Assembly (NCBI RefSeq): GCF_010500245.1
Contig: NZ_JAAGOX010000001.1
Coordinates: forward strand, 1-64,000
From: Ruegeria sp. PrR005
GTDB lineage: Bacteria > Pseudomonadota > Alphaproteobacteria > Rhodobacterales > Rhodobacteraceae
Length of the DNA stretch: 64,000 nucleotides
Reading direction: 5' to 3'
Below are positions 16,599 to 25,333 of the stretch, piece by piece. The notes beneath the pieces are model-generated. The model saw only the letters and a program-made list of their open reading frames with translations, ran no database searches and was not told the DNA's origin. The translations under genes were made by a program, and so were the position numbers. Each line of letters begins with the position of its first letter. Positions within the stretch are counted from its first letter, which is position 1.

Positions 16599-17681
16599 AT
16601 GACCAGACGGCAGCAAAACACCGAGCAACGCCCGGTCCGGCTCTCGCTGGCTTTGGTTCGCGATCTGTCGATTGTGCTCACTCTGGCCATTCTCGCCCTC
16701 TATGCGGGATCCGGATTTCTGATTCCTCTGGCCCTGTCGTTTCTGACCTTTGTCCTGATAACCGCTGTCAGCGACCGCGTGCGCGATTGGGTGAATGCAC
16801 CTGTCTGGTTGGCCAATCTGCTGGGTATCGTGCTGGTTCTGGCGGGGCTTTTTGCCATCATGTTCGTGATCGGCGGCCAGGCCACGCAATTCGCGCGGGC
16901 AATCGGAAACTATGAAACCGCGTTCGACGGCGCGGTCACCCGGATGGCCGCCCTTCTGGGACCCGAGATGATGGGATTTGCCCGGGACACACTGGCAGGC
17001 GTGGACCTGTCGCGACTGACACGGGGCGCCGTTGGGGGAGCGACCTCAGCTCTCAACACATTTTTGCTGGTATCGCTATACGTTGCCTTTCTGATGGCCG
17101 AACGACGCACATTGCACCACAAGATGCTTCTTGCCGCCCGCGATCCGCAATTGGGACAAGACATGGCGAGCGTGATGGATGCGATCTCGACAAGTTTACA
17201 GCGCTATCTCGGGGTCAAGACCATCATCAGCCTGTTGACCGCCGGCATCAGCTATACCGTTTTTCGCCTTCTTGGGCTTGAGTTTGCGGAAACCTGGGCG
17301 GTGCTGACCTTTGCGCTCAACTTTATCCCGTCGATCGGTTCGATCGTGGCGGTGATCTTTCCGGCCTTGGTTTCGCTGGTGCAGTTCGACAGTGTGACCC
17401 CCTTTTTGATCATCGTCTTTTTCTGTGGAACGGTGCAGTTTCTGATCGGTAATTTCCTGGATCCCGCGATGCTTGGCCGGTCGCTGAACATGTCGAGCTT
17501 CATGGTCATTCTTTCCCTGACATTCTGGACTGTTCTGTGGGGGCTGATCGGCGCCTTCCTGAGCGTGCCTCTGACCGTCTGCATCCTGATCGTGTTCAGC
17601 CATATTCCGGCGATGCGCCCACTGGCGATCCTGATGTCCAAGGACGGCAGCCTGTCGACCGAAGACGAACCACAGGCATGA
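16599..17681 (+). CDS. AI-2E family (PerM/TqsA-type) transporter
   Basis: 360 residues from ATG 16599 (ACAAAGGA upstream). About seven to eight membrane helices: a hydrophobic N-terminal pair, a soluble loop around residues 95-170, then the conserved C-terminal core with LNFIPSIGSIVAVIFPALVSLVQ and a FLDPAMLGRSLNMSSFMVILSL block. The family includes the AI-2 exporter TqsA and Na+/H+ antiporters, so the substrate is not decided by homology. Its stop overlaps the start of the deacetylase-like gene (ATGA). Confidence 0.87.
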   Translation: MTRRQQNTEQRPVRLSLALVRDLSIVLTLAILALYAGSGFLIPLALSFLTFVLITAVSDRVRDWVNAPVWLANLLGIVLVLAGLFAIMFVIGGQATQFARAIGNYETAFDGAVTRMAALLGPEMMGFARDTLAGVDLSRLTRGAVGGATSALNTFLLVSLYVAFLMAERRTLHHKMLLAARDPQLGQDMASVMDAISTSLQRYLGVKTIISLLTAGISYTVFRLLGLEFAETWAVLTFALNFIPSIGSIVAVIFPALVSLVQFDSVTPFLIIVFFCGTVQFLIGNFLDPAMLGRSLNMSSFMVILSLTFWTVLWGLIGAFLSVPLTVCILIVFSHIPAMRPLAILMSKDGSLSTEDEPQA

Positions 17682-18799
17682 CGTCTCGCGCCGTTTTTAT
17701 CGGGTCCGAGATCTACCGGCGCTCGACCTATGGCGGGCAACACCCGCTGGCAATCCCGCGCGTGTCCACAGTCATCGACCTCTGTCGCGCGCTGGACTGG
17801 TTCGCGCCCGGAGAGTACCGCAACAGCCCGCGCGCCAAACCGGCCGCACTGACCGCGTTTCATACCGCCGACTATATCGCCGCGCTGCAACGCGCCGAAG
17901 ATCGTCAGACCGTAACCGAGACAGATCGCAGCCAACATGGGCTGGGCACCCTGTCCAACCCGGTCTTTCCCGAGATGTTCCGGCGTCCGGCCACCGCGGC
18001 CGGCGGCTCACTTCTGGGGGCAGAGTTGGCGCTCAGCGGTCTGCGTGTGTTCAATCCCGGTGGCGGCACGCATCACGGTTTCGCTGACCGCGCAGGCGGA
18101 TTCTGCTATCTGAACGATCCGGTCCTGGCCATCCTCGCCATGCTGAGAGCCGGGTTGGACCGCGTGGCCTATGTCGATATCGACGCGCATCATTGTGATG
18201 GGGTTGCCTCGGCCTTTCACGGATCGCGGCAGGTGCGGATGATCTCGCTGCACGAGGACCGGCGCTGGCCGTTCACCGGCGGTGTTTCGGATACCGCGGG
18301 CGAGGCCGCGTATAACATTCCTGTTCCGCGCGGCTTTAACGATTCCGAATTCGATCTGATCCTGAACGAGGCGATCCTGCCCGCGGTCGCGGGTTTCCAC
18401 CCGCAGGCCATCGTCCTCCAATGCGGGGCAGACGCCGTTGCCGAGGATCCGCTGTCGCGGCTTGCCCTGTCCAACTGGTGCCACTGGAAAACCGTACACG
18501 CCTTGCAGGAGATTTCCCCTCGCCTGCTGGTTCTGGGTGGCGGCGGCTACAATCCCTGGAGTGTTGCCCGGCTGTGGACGGGTGTCTGGGCCGCCCTGTC
18601 GGGTCGCGCCATTCCAGACTGGTTGCCGGATCGGGCCGAAACCGTGTTGCGCGGATTGGATTGGCGGCGTCAACGCGGCCGAGATCGCCCGGCACCGTGG
18701 TTTACGACGCTACAAGACGCGCCCCGTCCGGGTCCGATCAGACCCGAAGTTCGACAGATCCCCGGACAGATTTCGGCACGGCTATCGACTTGGGCCTGA
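17678..18799 (+). CDS. Histone deacetylase family protein (acetylpolyamine/acuC-type amidohydrolase)
   Basis: 373 residues; ATG overlaps the preceding stop by 4 nt. Zinc-hydrolase residues are all present: catalytic His pair THHGF (His132-His133), zinc ligands in VDIDAHHCDG (Asp169, His171) and GADAVAEDPLSRL (Asp252), and the transition-state Tyr291 in LGGGGYNPW. Bacterial members deacetylate acetyl-lysine proteins or acetylated small amines such as acetylpolyamines. Co-translation with an AI-2E-type transporter hints at coupling with export or import of a small molecule; this is inference. The protein has a ~75-residue C-terminal extension beyond the catalytic core. Confidence 0.88.
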   Translation: MTSRAVFIGSEIYRRSTYGGQHPLAIPRVSTVIDLCRALDWFAPGEYRNSPRAKPAALTAFHTADYIAALQRAEDRQTVTETDRSQHGLGTLSNPVFPEMFRRPATAAGGSLLGAELALSGLRVFNPGGGTHHGFADRAGGFCYLNDPVLAILAMLRAGLDRVAYVDIDAHHCDGVASAFHGSRQVRMISLHEDRRWPFTGGVSDTAGEAAYNIPVPRGFNDSEFDLILNEAILPAVAGFHPQAIVLQCGADAVAEDPLSRLALSNWCHWKTVHALQEISPRLLVLGGGGYNPWSVARLWTGVWAALSGRAIPDWLPDRAETVLRGLDWRRQRGRDRPAPWFTTLQDAPRPGPIRPEVRQIPGQISARLSTWA

Positions 18800-18851
18800 G
18801 GGCGCAGTTCACCTCTGTACCATTTCGAAGACTTCGGGTTAGGCTGCGCTT

Positions 18852-20264
18852 ATGTGGGCAGCTTTTCTATCCCTCATTGTTGTGCTGTTGTACGCGACCG
18901 CAGTGTTCTTTGCGGTACGCGCGGCGCAAACAGCGCGTACCCCTCAAGGTGCGGTGGGCTGGGTGGTCTTTCTTATGACCCTCCCCTGGGCATCCGTGCC
19001 GCTTTACATGTTTCTGGGGCATCACCGCTTTCGTGGCTACCGGATCGCCCGGCGGGAAAGCGAACGCGTGGTCGCAGGCCTCAAGGCCCATGCGGACGCT
19101 ATCGCACCGGACCCGCTCAGTCTGAGCGTCAACGCCCGCCCCTTTGAGCAGATCGCCCATATGGCTATCAGCCGGGGCAACGGTGCCCGTTTGCTGACCG
19201 ATGGCGATGCCACGTTTCAGGCGATCTTCGCAGCAATCGACGCGGCTCAATCCTATGTTCTGGTTCAGTTCTACATCGTGCGCGACGACGAACTGGGGCT
19301 AGAGTTGCAAGATCGGCTGATCGCAGCGGCCCGGCGGGGTGTCAGGGTTCGCTTCATGACGGATGCCATCGGCAGCCATGGCCTGCCTGAGAGCTACTTC
19401 CGCGATTTGCGCGATGCCGGGATCGATGTTGCCGATCCGCGAGATCAAAGGGGGCCAAATTTCCGGTTCCAGATCAATTACCGCAATCATCGGAAAACGG
19501 TCGTTGTGGATGGAAAGACCGGTTTCATCGGCGGCCACAATGTCGGGAACGAATACCTGGGCCAGGATCCGGTTTTCGGAAACTGGCGTGACACACATGT
19601 CGAGATTTCAGGGCCGTCGGTCCTGCAACTGCAACTGATCTTTTGCGAGGACTGGCACTGGGCGCATGGCGAGGAGCTGCTGGACGAATTGTCCTGGCAA
19701 TCCGTCCTCGATCCGCAGGACCGCAATGCGCTGATCGTTGCGACAGGACCCGGCGACGGTTCCGAAACCGGTTCGATGATGTTCTTTTCCGCAATCGCTG
19801 CCGCGCAACAGCGGTTCTGGATCGCTTCGCCCTATTTCGTGCCCGATCTCGATATCCTTGCTGCGCTCAAGAATGCCGCAATGCGGGGTGTAGACGTCCG
19901 ACTGCTGGTGCCCGACGTGGTCGATCACAGGATCCCTTGGCTGGCCGCGTTCTCGTATTTCGACGAGATCCGCGCCGCCGGTGTCATGGTCATGCGATAC
20001 ACTGATGGTTTCTTGCACCAAAAGGTCTTTGTCGTGGACAGCAGCATCACGGCGGTGGGAACAACAAACCTCGACAACCGCTCTTTCCGGCTGAACTTCG
20101 AAGCGATGGCGCTGTTCTTCGACGAGGCCATGGCCGAGGAAACCGCCCAGATGCTTGAACGGGATTTTCGCCATAGCTATGAGCTGACCGAACCCCTTTC
20201 GGCGCAACCCGGCTACATCCGGTATGGCGCGCCGCTGGCCCGGCTCTTTGCGCCGATTCTCTAG
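18852..20264 (+). CDS. cls: Cardiolipin synthase (phospholipase D superfamily)
   Basis: 470 residues. Two N-terminal membrane helices are followed by two HKD motifs: HRKTVVVDG (about residue 213) with the GGHNVGNEY continuation, and HQKVFVVDSS with TTNLDNRSF. This is bacterial-type Cls, which condenses two phosphatidylglycerols to cardiolipin plus glycerol at the inner membrane. Length and domain order are standard. The gene converges on and overlaps the K+ channel gene by 4 nt. It is 52 nt behind the deacetylase-like gene. Confidence 0.92.
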   Translation: MWAAFLSLIVVLLYATAVFFAVRAAQTARTPQGAVGWVVFLMTLPWASVPLYMFLGHHRFRGYRIARRESERVVAGLKAHADAIAPDPLSLSVNARPFEQIAHMAISRGNGARLLTDGDATFQAIFAAIDAAQSYVLVQFYIVRDDELGLELQDRLIAAARRGVRVRFMTDAIGSHGLPESYFRDLRDAGIDVADPRDQRGPNFRFQINYRNHRKTVVVDGKTGFIGGHNVGNEYLGQDPVFGNWRDTHVEISGPSVLQLQLIFCEDWHWAHGEELLDELSWQSVLDPQDRNALIVATGPGDGSETGSMMFFSAIAAAQQRFWIASPYFVPDLDILAALKNAAMRGVDVRLLVPDVVDHRIPWLAAFSYFDEIRAAGVMVMRYTDGFLHQKVFVVDSSITAVGTTNLDNRSFRLNFEAMALFFDEAMAEETAQMLERDFRHSYELTEPLSAQPGYIRYGAPLARLFAPIL

Positions 20265-20695
20265 CGCGGCAGGCGCCCTTCAAAGACCCGGGTCATCAGC
20301 GCTACCAGATAGGCGGTGGACAAGCCAAAGGCCAGCAGACCGGCAACCGCCGCGAATGCCGCGAAAATCCTCAAACCCGGACCCAGAACGATATCGCCGT
20401 AGCCAAGGGTCGTATAGGTGACGAGCGAGAAGTACAGCGCGTCGTTCCATTCCGTCAGAACATCGAACCAAACCCAGACACCGGCCCATAGCCAAACCTG
20501 GATCGTATGCGCCAGCACGATAAAAACCAGCGACACGGTTATGATGCCCGCAGTCCGAAGGCTTCGCGTCCAGTGCCGGAACCGTTCCGCCAGATGGGCG
20601 ATCGACAGCGTGCACCAGGCCAGAAGCACGACTTCGATCACAAAGCATATGCCCAGGAAAAGACTGCCCCACGTGATCTGTTGTAGAAGTGTCAT
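20261..20695 (-). CDS. Two-TM potassium channel family protein
   Basis: About 144 residues from the ATG at 20695; a longer frame to 20758 exists but adds polar non-conserved sequence. Four hydrophobic segments are visible; the last two flank the pore loop with selectivity filter TTLGYGDI. It lacks a recognisable C-terminal RCK domain, so it is a minimal Ion_trans_2-type channel or subunit, probably gated otherwise. It follows a small secreted protein gene on the same strand with a ~100-nt gap. Confidence 0.83.
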   Translation of the reverse strand: MTLLQQITWGSLFLGICFVIEVVLLAWCTLSIAHLAERFRHWTRSLRTAGIITVSLVFIVLAHTIQVWLWAGVWVWFDVLTEWNDALYFSLVTYTTLGYGDIVLGPGLRIFAAFAAVAGLLAFGLSTAYLVALMTRVFEGRLPR

Positions 20696-20795
20696 CAGTT
20701 CTGTTGCTTCGCCGTTCGAATTCGGCGCGACAATGTAAGCCCGGCTCGCCGATGGCAACCCCGCGCCAGAAATGGGGAACGCGGCGTCACTTTAC

Positions 20796-21107
20796 CTATT
20801 GCCGCGTCGACATGCAGTCCTGGAACGTTCTGCGATAAATTTTCTGCTGCCTTTTCTGTTCGAACCGTTCTGATGCGGCCGATCCCGCATAAGCGGGTAC
20901 GCCGGGCGTAGCCGGGCCGGACGAGCGGGAAACACCCACTGCGACCGAGCCGCCGATCCGTATGGACGCCCGGCCATCGCCGATCTGTGTATCGCGGATG
21001 CCCGCCTGCCGCATCGCCCGCTCATGACAGGATTGCGCCGCGTCTTGTGCCGTGGCCGATGTCGCCAGCAACACCAACAACAAGGGTGTGGTTTTGAATA
21101 AGGTCAT
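20796..21107 (-). CDS. Small secreted hypothetical protein
   Basis: 103 residues from ATG 21107: a clear signal peptide (MTLFKTTPLLLVLLATSATAQ) followed by a mature part with two cysteines (SCHERAMRQAG near the start and FQDCMSTRQ near the end) that could form one disulfide. The middle is Gly/Ser-rich; the C-terminal helix is Lys/Arg/Gln-rich. I do not recognise the family. It is divergent from the ABC transporter genes (147-nt gap). No function proposed. Confidence 0.65.
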   Translation of the reverse strand: MTLFKTTPLLLVLLATSATAQDAAQSCHERAMRQAGIRDTQIGDGRASIRIGGSVAVGVSRSSGPATPGVPAYAGSAASERFEQKRQQKIYRRTFQDCMSTRQ

Positions 21108-21253
21108 GATGATCCAGATAATGTCTTGTTCTCGGGTTTTCAAATGCTCGGGACCGGCTGCGGCGAATGGTTGCCATTGGCGATCTCGGGCTGGACAGTA
21201 CCGCAAACCACGCCATTTTCGCCGCGAGGTCGAACAGAAAGAAGAGACACGCC

Positions 21254-21901
21254 ATGCTGCTGACAGTCGACCAGGTGTCCAAGACCTATCCCGGCGGCCG
21301 TCCGGTCTTGCAAGATGCCTCGATATCGCTGGCCCAGGGCGAGAGCCTTTCGCTCACCGGGGAAAGCGGCAGCGGCAAAAGCACCTTGCTGCATCTGGTT
21401 GCGGCTCTTGATGGGTTTGATGCCGGACAGATCACCTTTGATGGGATATCCTATTCGACATTGGACGACGGCGGTCGGGCGGCCTTGCGCCGTAATCGTG
21501 TGGCCCTGGTGTTTCAGCAGTTCAACCTGATCCCTTCGCTGACCGTGGCGCAAAACCTCGCCTTTCACGCGCGACTTGCGGGGCGGCACGATCCGGCGTG
21601 GACGACAGAGATCGCCGGGCGGCTCGGGCTGGACGGCGTCCTGGATCACTTCCCCGAACAGCTGTCCGGCGGCCAGCAGCAAAGGGTCGCAATCGGGCGG
21701 GCAATGTCTGTGCGGCCAAAACTCCTGCTGGCGGACGAACCAACCGGCAACCTTGATGAGGTTGCGGCCAAAGCGGTGCTTGATCTGATGCTGGATCTCG
21801 TCCGAGTCTCGGGGACCGCATTGCTGCTGGTGACCCACTCACAATCCGTCGCGGCCCGCCTTGACCGGCAGGCGCATCTTGCAGGGGGCAGGGTCACATG
21901 A
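21254..21901 (+). CDS. ABC transporter ATP-binding protein (LolD/MacB/AttE type)
   Basis: 215 residues from ATG 21254 with an AGAAAGAAGAG purine stretch upstream. Walker A GESGSGKST, Q-loop VFQQFNLIPSLT, signature LSGGQQQR, Walker B LLLADEPTGN and H-loop TH are all present. The sequence falls in the LolD/FtsE/MacB group that couples to FtsX-type permeases. Its TGA overlaps the permease ATG (ATGA). Together with the permease and the CrtC-like protein downstream it matches the AttEFGH-type organisation. Confidence 0.92.
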   Translation: MLLTVDQVSKTYPGGRPVLQDASISLAQGESLSLTGESGSGKSTLLHLVAALDGFDAGQITFDGISYSTLDDGGRAALRRNRVALVFQQFNLIPSLTVAQNLAFHARLAGRHDPAWTTEIAGRLGLDGVLDHFPEQLSGGQQQRVAIGRAMSVRPKLLLADEPTGNLDEVAAKAVLDLMLDLVRVSGTALLLVTHSQSVAARLDRQAHLAGGRVT

Positions 21902-24309
21902 TCCGGGCCGCGACCCTTGCGCTTTGGTCGCATTGGCGGCGCCATCCTGTTCAGCTCTTGACCCTCGTTGTGGGTATCGCCCTTGCCGCCGGATTGTGGT
22001 CGGCGGTTCAGGCGATCAATGCCGAAGCCCGCGCCTCATACGCGCGCGCCGCCGCGCAACTGGGTACAGACAGGCTCGACCGGCTGAGCCGCTCTGACGG
22101 CGCACCCATGTCAGTCTCGGAATATCTGAAGCTTCGCCAGGCAGGGTGGCAAGTGGCCGCCGTCTTGCAGGGGACATTGCGGGTCAACGGGGGCGGCGTA
22201 ACGGTTACGGGTATCGACCTTCTGGCCTGGCCGGATCTGCCCGCGATTGCCGAGGCCTCCTCGGGCTCCATCGCCCCGGTCGAGGTTTTGACCGCGCCCG
22301 GACGGCTGTTCGCCGACGCGGAACTGGCCAAGGCGCTGCGTGATCGCCCGGACCTGCCGCCGGTTAGCGAGACCACCGCCTTGCCGCCAAGGCGCATCCT
22401 GACCGACATCGGCACCGCCGAGGCGATATTGAACCGCGCGGGACAGATCTCCTATCTGCTGGTGTTGCCTGACCAGCCCAAAGGGCGCCCGCCGCTGGCC
22501 GAGATCGCACCCGGCCTGACACGGCAGGCCGCCCGCGGCACCCAGGATATCGCCCGACTGACCGACAGTTTCCACCTGAACCTGACCGCCTTTGGCCTGC
22601 TGTCCTTTGTCGTAGGCCTGTTCATCGTGCATGGTACCGTCGGGCTGACATTTGAACAGCGACGACCGTTGATCCGTACCCTGCGGGCGCTTGGCCTGCC
22701 GATGCGCCTGCTGATGCGTCTGATTCTGGCGGAGCTGCTGCTGCTGGCGCTGCTCGGTGGGGCAATTGGCCTTGTGCTGGGGTATCTGGTCGCAGCGGCC
22801 TTGCTGCCCGATGTGGCCGCAACCCTGCGCGGCCTCTATGGCGCTCCGGCCGAAGGTTCGGTGTCACTCCGCCCGATCTGGCTGGTTTCCGGGCTTGGAA
22901 TGGCCGTCGCCGGAACGCTGTTGGCCAGCGCGCAGACGCTCTGGCGCCTGTCGCGCCTGCCGATCCTGGCGGCCCCCGGGCAACATCGCTGGAGTGCGCG
23001 GCCACGGGCCATGCGCATGCAGATGCTGTCCAGCCTTGTTGTTGTCGCGACCGGCATTGCGGCCTTTGCCGTTTTCGACGGGCTGATCGCAGGCTTTGCC
23101 TTGATGGCCGGGTGCCTGTTGGGGGCGGCCCTCGCCCTGCCTCCGGCTCTTGCCGGGTTGCTGTTCCTGGGCAAACGGATGGTGCGGGGCCCACTGGCCG
23201 AATGGGTCATGGCCGACATGCGGGCGCAATTGCCCGGCTTGTCGCTGGCACTGATGGCGCTGCTTCTGGCATTGGCCGCCAATATCGGCGTGGGCACTAT
23301 GGTAGCCAGCTTCCGGCTGACATTTGACGGATGGCTCGACCAGCGGCTGACCTCAACCTACTACGTTAACGCGCGCGACGATGCCCAGGGGGCGGAACTG
23401 GCCGCGTGGCTTACCCCGCGCACCGATGCTGTGTTGCCGATCCGTTCGGTCGAGATCACCACCGGCACGCATCCGCTCTTTGTCTACGGGATTGTCGATC
23501 ATGTCAGTTATCGTCGGCACTGGCCGCTCATCGCCGCCGATGCGGATGTCTGGCAGAGGGTGATGAGCGGACAGGCGGCGCTGATCAACGAACAGATTGC
23601 CCGCCGGGACGGGCTGTGGCCCGGCTCCACGATTACACTTGCCCCGGAGTGGGAGACGCCGGTGGCGGGGGTCTATTCCGATTACGGTAATCCAACGGGC
23701 CAGGCAATTGTGGCGCTTGACCGTTTGCTCGACCATTTCCCGGACGTGCCCAACACCCGCTTTGGCGTGCACCTGCCCGCCGACCAGGCCGAACAACAGG
23801 CCGAGGAGTTGCGCGCGGTATTCGACTTGCCACCCGGCGCCGTGATCCCGCAACAGACGCTCAAGGCGCAATCGCGGGCTATTTTCGAAAAGACATTCCT
23901 GGTGACGGGCGCGCTGAATGTGCTGACACTTGGCGTGGCTGGATTTGCCATTCTGACCAGTCTGCTGACCCTGTGGTCCCAGCGGTTGCCGCAACTGGCG
24001 CCGGTCTGGGCCCTGGGGCAGACGCGCACCGGGCTTGCCTGGTTGGAGCTGTTGCGGGCGGTGGTGCTGGCCGCAATGACAGCCTTGTTCGCCGTGCCGC
24101 TTGGCCTTGTACTCGCCTGGCTCCTGCTCAGCGTGATCAATGTCGCGGCTTTTGGCTGGCGACTGCCGATGTACCTGTTCCCTCTGGAATGGGTGCGCCT
24201 GTTTGCGCTGGCATTGCTGACCGCCGCGGCGGCCGCCGCTTTGCCCATGCTGCGTCTACGCCGCCTGCCACCTGCGCAACTTTTGAAAGTGTTCGCCAAT
24301 GAGAGTTGA
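21898..24309 (+). CDS. FtsX-type ABC transporter permease, large (duplicated) form
   Basis: 803 residues. One N-terminal transmembrane helix, a large periplasmic domain to about residue 215, a first FtsX membrane unit (to ~305), two more central hydrophobic helices, a second periplasmic region (about 475-650), and a C-terminal FtsX unit of three helices. This is a fused AttF/AttG-like or YbbP-like architecture. Such permeases work mechanically on periplasmic or outer-membrane partners without classic substrate translocation. It overlaps the following CrtC-like gene by 11 nt, implying tight coupling. Confidence 0.87.
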   Translation: MIRAATLALWSHWRRHPVQLLTLVVGIALAAGLWSAVQAINAEARASYARAAAQLGTDRLDRLSRSDGAPMSVSEYLKLRQAGWQVAAVLQGTLRVNGGGVTVTGIDLLAWPDLPAIAEASSGSIAPVEVLTAPGRLFADAELAKALRDRPDLPPVSETTALPPRRILTDIGTAEAILNRAGQISYLLVLPDQPKGRPPLAEIAPGLTRQAARGTQDIARLTDSFHLNLTAFGLLSFVVGLFIVHGTVGLTFEQRRPLIRTLRALGLPMRLLMRLILAELLLLALLGGAIGLVLGYLVAAALLPDVAATLRGLYGAPAEGSVSLRPIWLVSGLGMAVAGTLLASAQTLWRLSRLPILAAPGQHRWSARPRAMRMQMLSSLVVVATGIAAFAVFDGLIAGFALMAGCLLGAALALPPALAGLLFLGKRMVRGPLAEWVMADMRAQLPGLSLALMALLLALAANIGVGTMVASFRLTFDGWLDQRLTSTYYVNARDDAQGAELAAWLTPRTDAVLPIRSVEITTGTHPLFVYGIVDHVSYRRHWPLIAADADVWQRVMSGQAALINEQIARRDGLWPGSTITLAPEWETPVAGVYSDYGNPTGQAIVALDRLLDHFPDVPNTRFGVHLPADQAEQQAEELRAVFDLPPGAVIPQQTLKAQSRAIFEKTFLVTGALNVLTLGVAGFAILTSLLTLWSQRLPQLAPVWALGQTRTGLAWLELLRAVVLAAMTALFAVPLGLVLAWLLLSVINVAAFGWRLPMYLFPLEWVRLFALALLTAAAAAALPMLRLRRLPPAQLLKVFANES

Positions 24310-25333
24310 GGTGCTGATCCTTTCCCTACTCTGGCCCTGGGCCGTCTCAGCGCAGGGCTTTGCCGGACTGGGTACCGAGGTCGAAGGGTTTGCCATACCG
24401 CAGCGGGGCATCGAGCTGAGCTTTCCCTCCGACCATGGCCCGCATCCCGATTTCCGCATCGAATGGTGGTATCTGACCGCGACGCTGGATGGTGCAGACG
24501 GGCGCCAGTACGGCTTGCAATGGACACTCTTCCGTTCCGCTCTTGAACCCGGTGACAAACCAGGATGGCAGAGCCCGCAGATCTGGATGGGTCATGCCGC
24601 CGTGACGACCCCGGACGCCCATTACTTCACCGAGCGCCTGTCGCGCGGCGGGATCGGACAGGCCGGTGTATCCGCCACCCCGTTCCTGGCCTGGATCGAC
24701 GAATGGGAGATGTCGGGTGATCCCTCGGGCGAAATGCGACTGACCGCCGCCGGGCAGGATTTCGCCTATAGTCTCGACATGCATGCAAAGGGGCCGCTGG
24801 TCCTGCACGGCGACCAAGGCTATTCGGTGAAATCCCAGGCTGGACAGGCCAGCTATTATTACTCCCAGCCGTTCTTGCAGGTAAGTGGAACGCTCGACCT
24901 GCCCGACGGACCAGTTGCGGTGACCGGATCGGCGTGGATCGATCGCGAGTGGTCCTCGCAACCACTCTCGGGCGACCAGACCGGGTGGGACTGGTTTTCG
25001 CTGGCACTGGACGATAACGCGCGAGTCATGGCCTTCCGCCTGCGGGGAATCGACGACTATACCTCGGGCACATGGATGGCACCCGATGGAACGGCCACCC
25101 CCCTGGCAGACGGCGCCATCCGGGCCACGCCTGTGCAATACGCCTCCGATAGCGGACCCGAGGTGCCGGTCAAATGGCATCTGGAAATCCCGTCACAGGG
25201 TTTGGACGTGCAAGTCTCGGCACTTTTTACCGGCGCCTGGATGGCAACCTCGTTTCCTTATTGGGAAGGCCCCGTCACCGTAACCGGCAGCCACACCGGG
25301 CGCGGTTATCTGGAAATGACCGGTTACCGCTAG
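24299..25333 (+). CDS. Secreted lipocalin-like CrtC/AttH-type protein
   Basis: 344 residues with a signal peptide (LILSLLWPWAVSAQG). The mature protein has the carotenoid 1,2-hydratase/AttH fold: HPDFRIEWWYLTATL, a FAYSLDMHAKGPLVLHGDQGYS segment, SYYYSQPFLQVSGTL, and AWIDREWSSQPLSGDQTGWDWF. The family includes CrtC hydroxyneurosporene synthase and AttH, a double-calycin protein of unknown ligand. Because it is the terminal gene of an ABC ATPase/permease operon, it is best read as AttH-like, handling a hydrophobic molecule in the periplasm; no other carotenoid gene is in the window. Confidence 0.85.
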   Translation: MRVEVLILSLLWPWAVSAQGFAGLGTEVEGFAIPQRGIELSFPSDHGPHPDFRIEWWYLTATLDGADGRQYGLQWTLFRSALEPGDKPGWQSPQIWMGHAAVTTPDAHYFTERLSRGGIGQAGVSATPFLAWIDEWEMSGDPSGEMRLTAAGQDFAYSLDMHAKGPLVLHGDQGYSVKSQAGQASYYYSQPFLQVSGTLDLPDGPVAVTGSAWIDREWSSQPLSGDQTGWDWFSLALDDNARVMAFRLRGIDDYTSGTWMAPDGTATPLADGAIRATPVQYASDSGPEVPVKWHLEIPSQGLDVQVSALFTGAWMATSFPYWEGPVTVTGSHTGRGYLEMTGYR

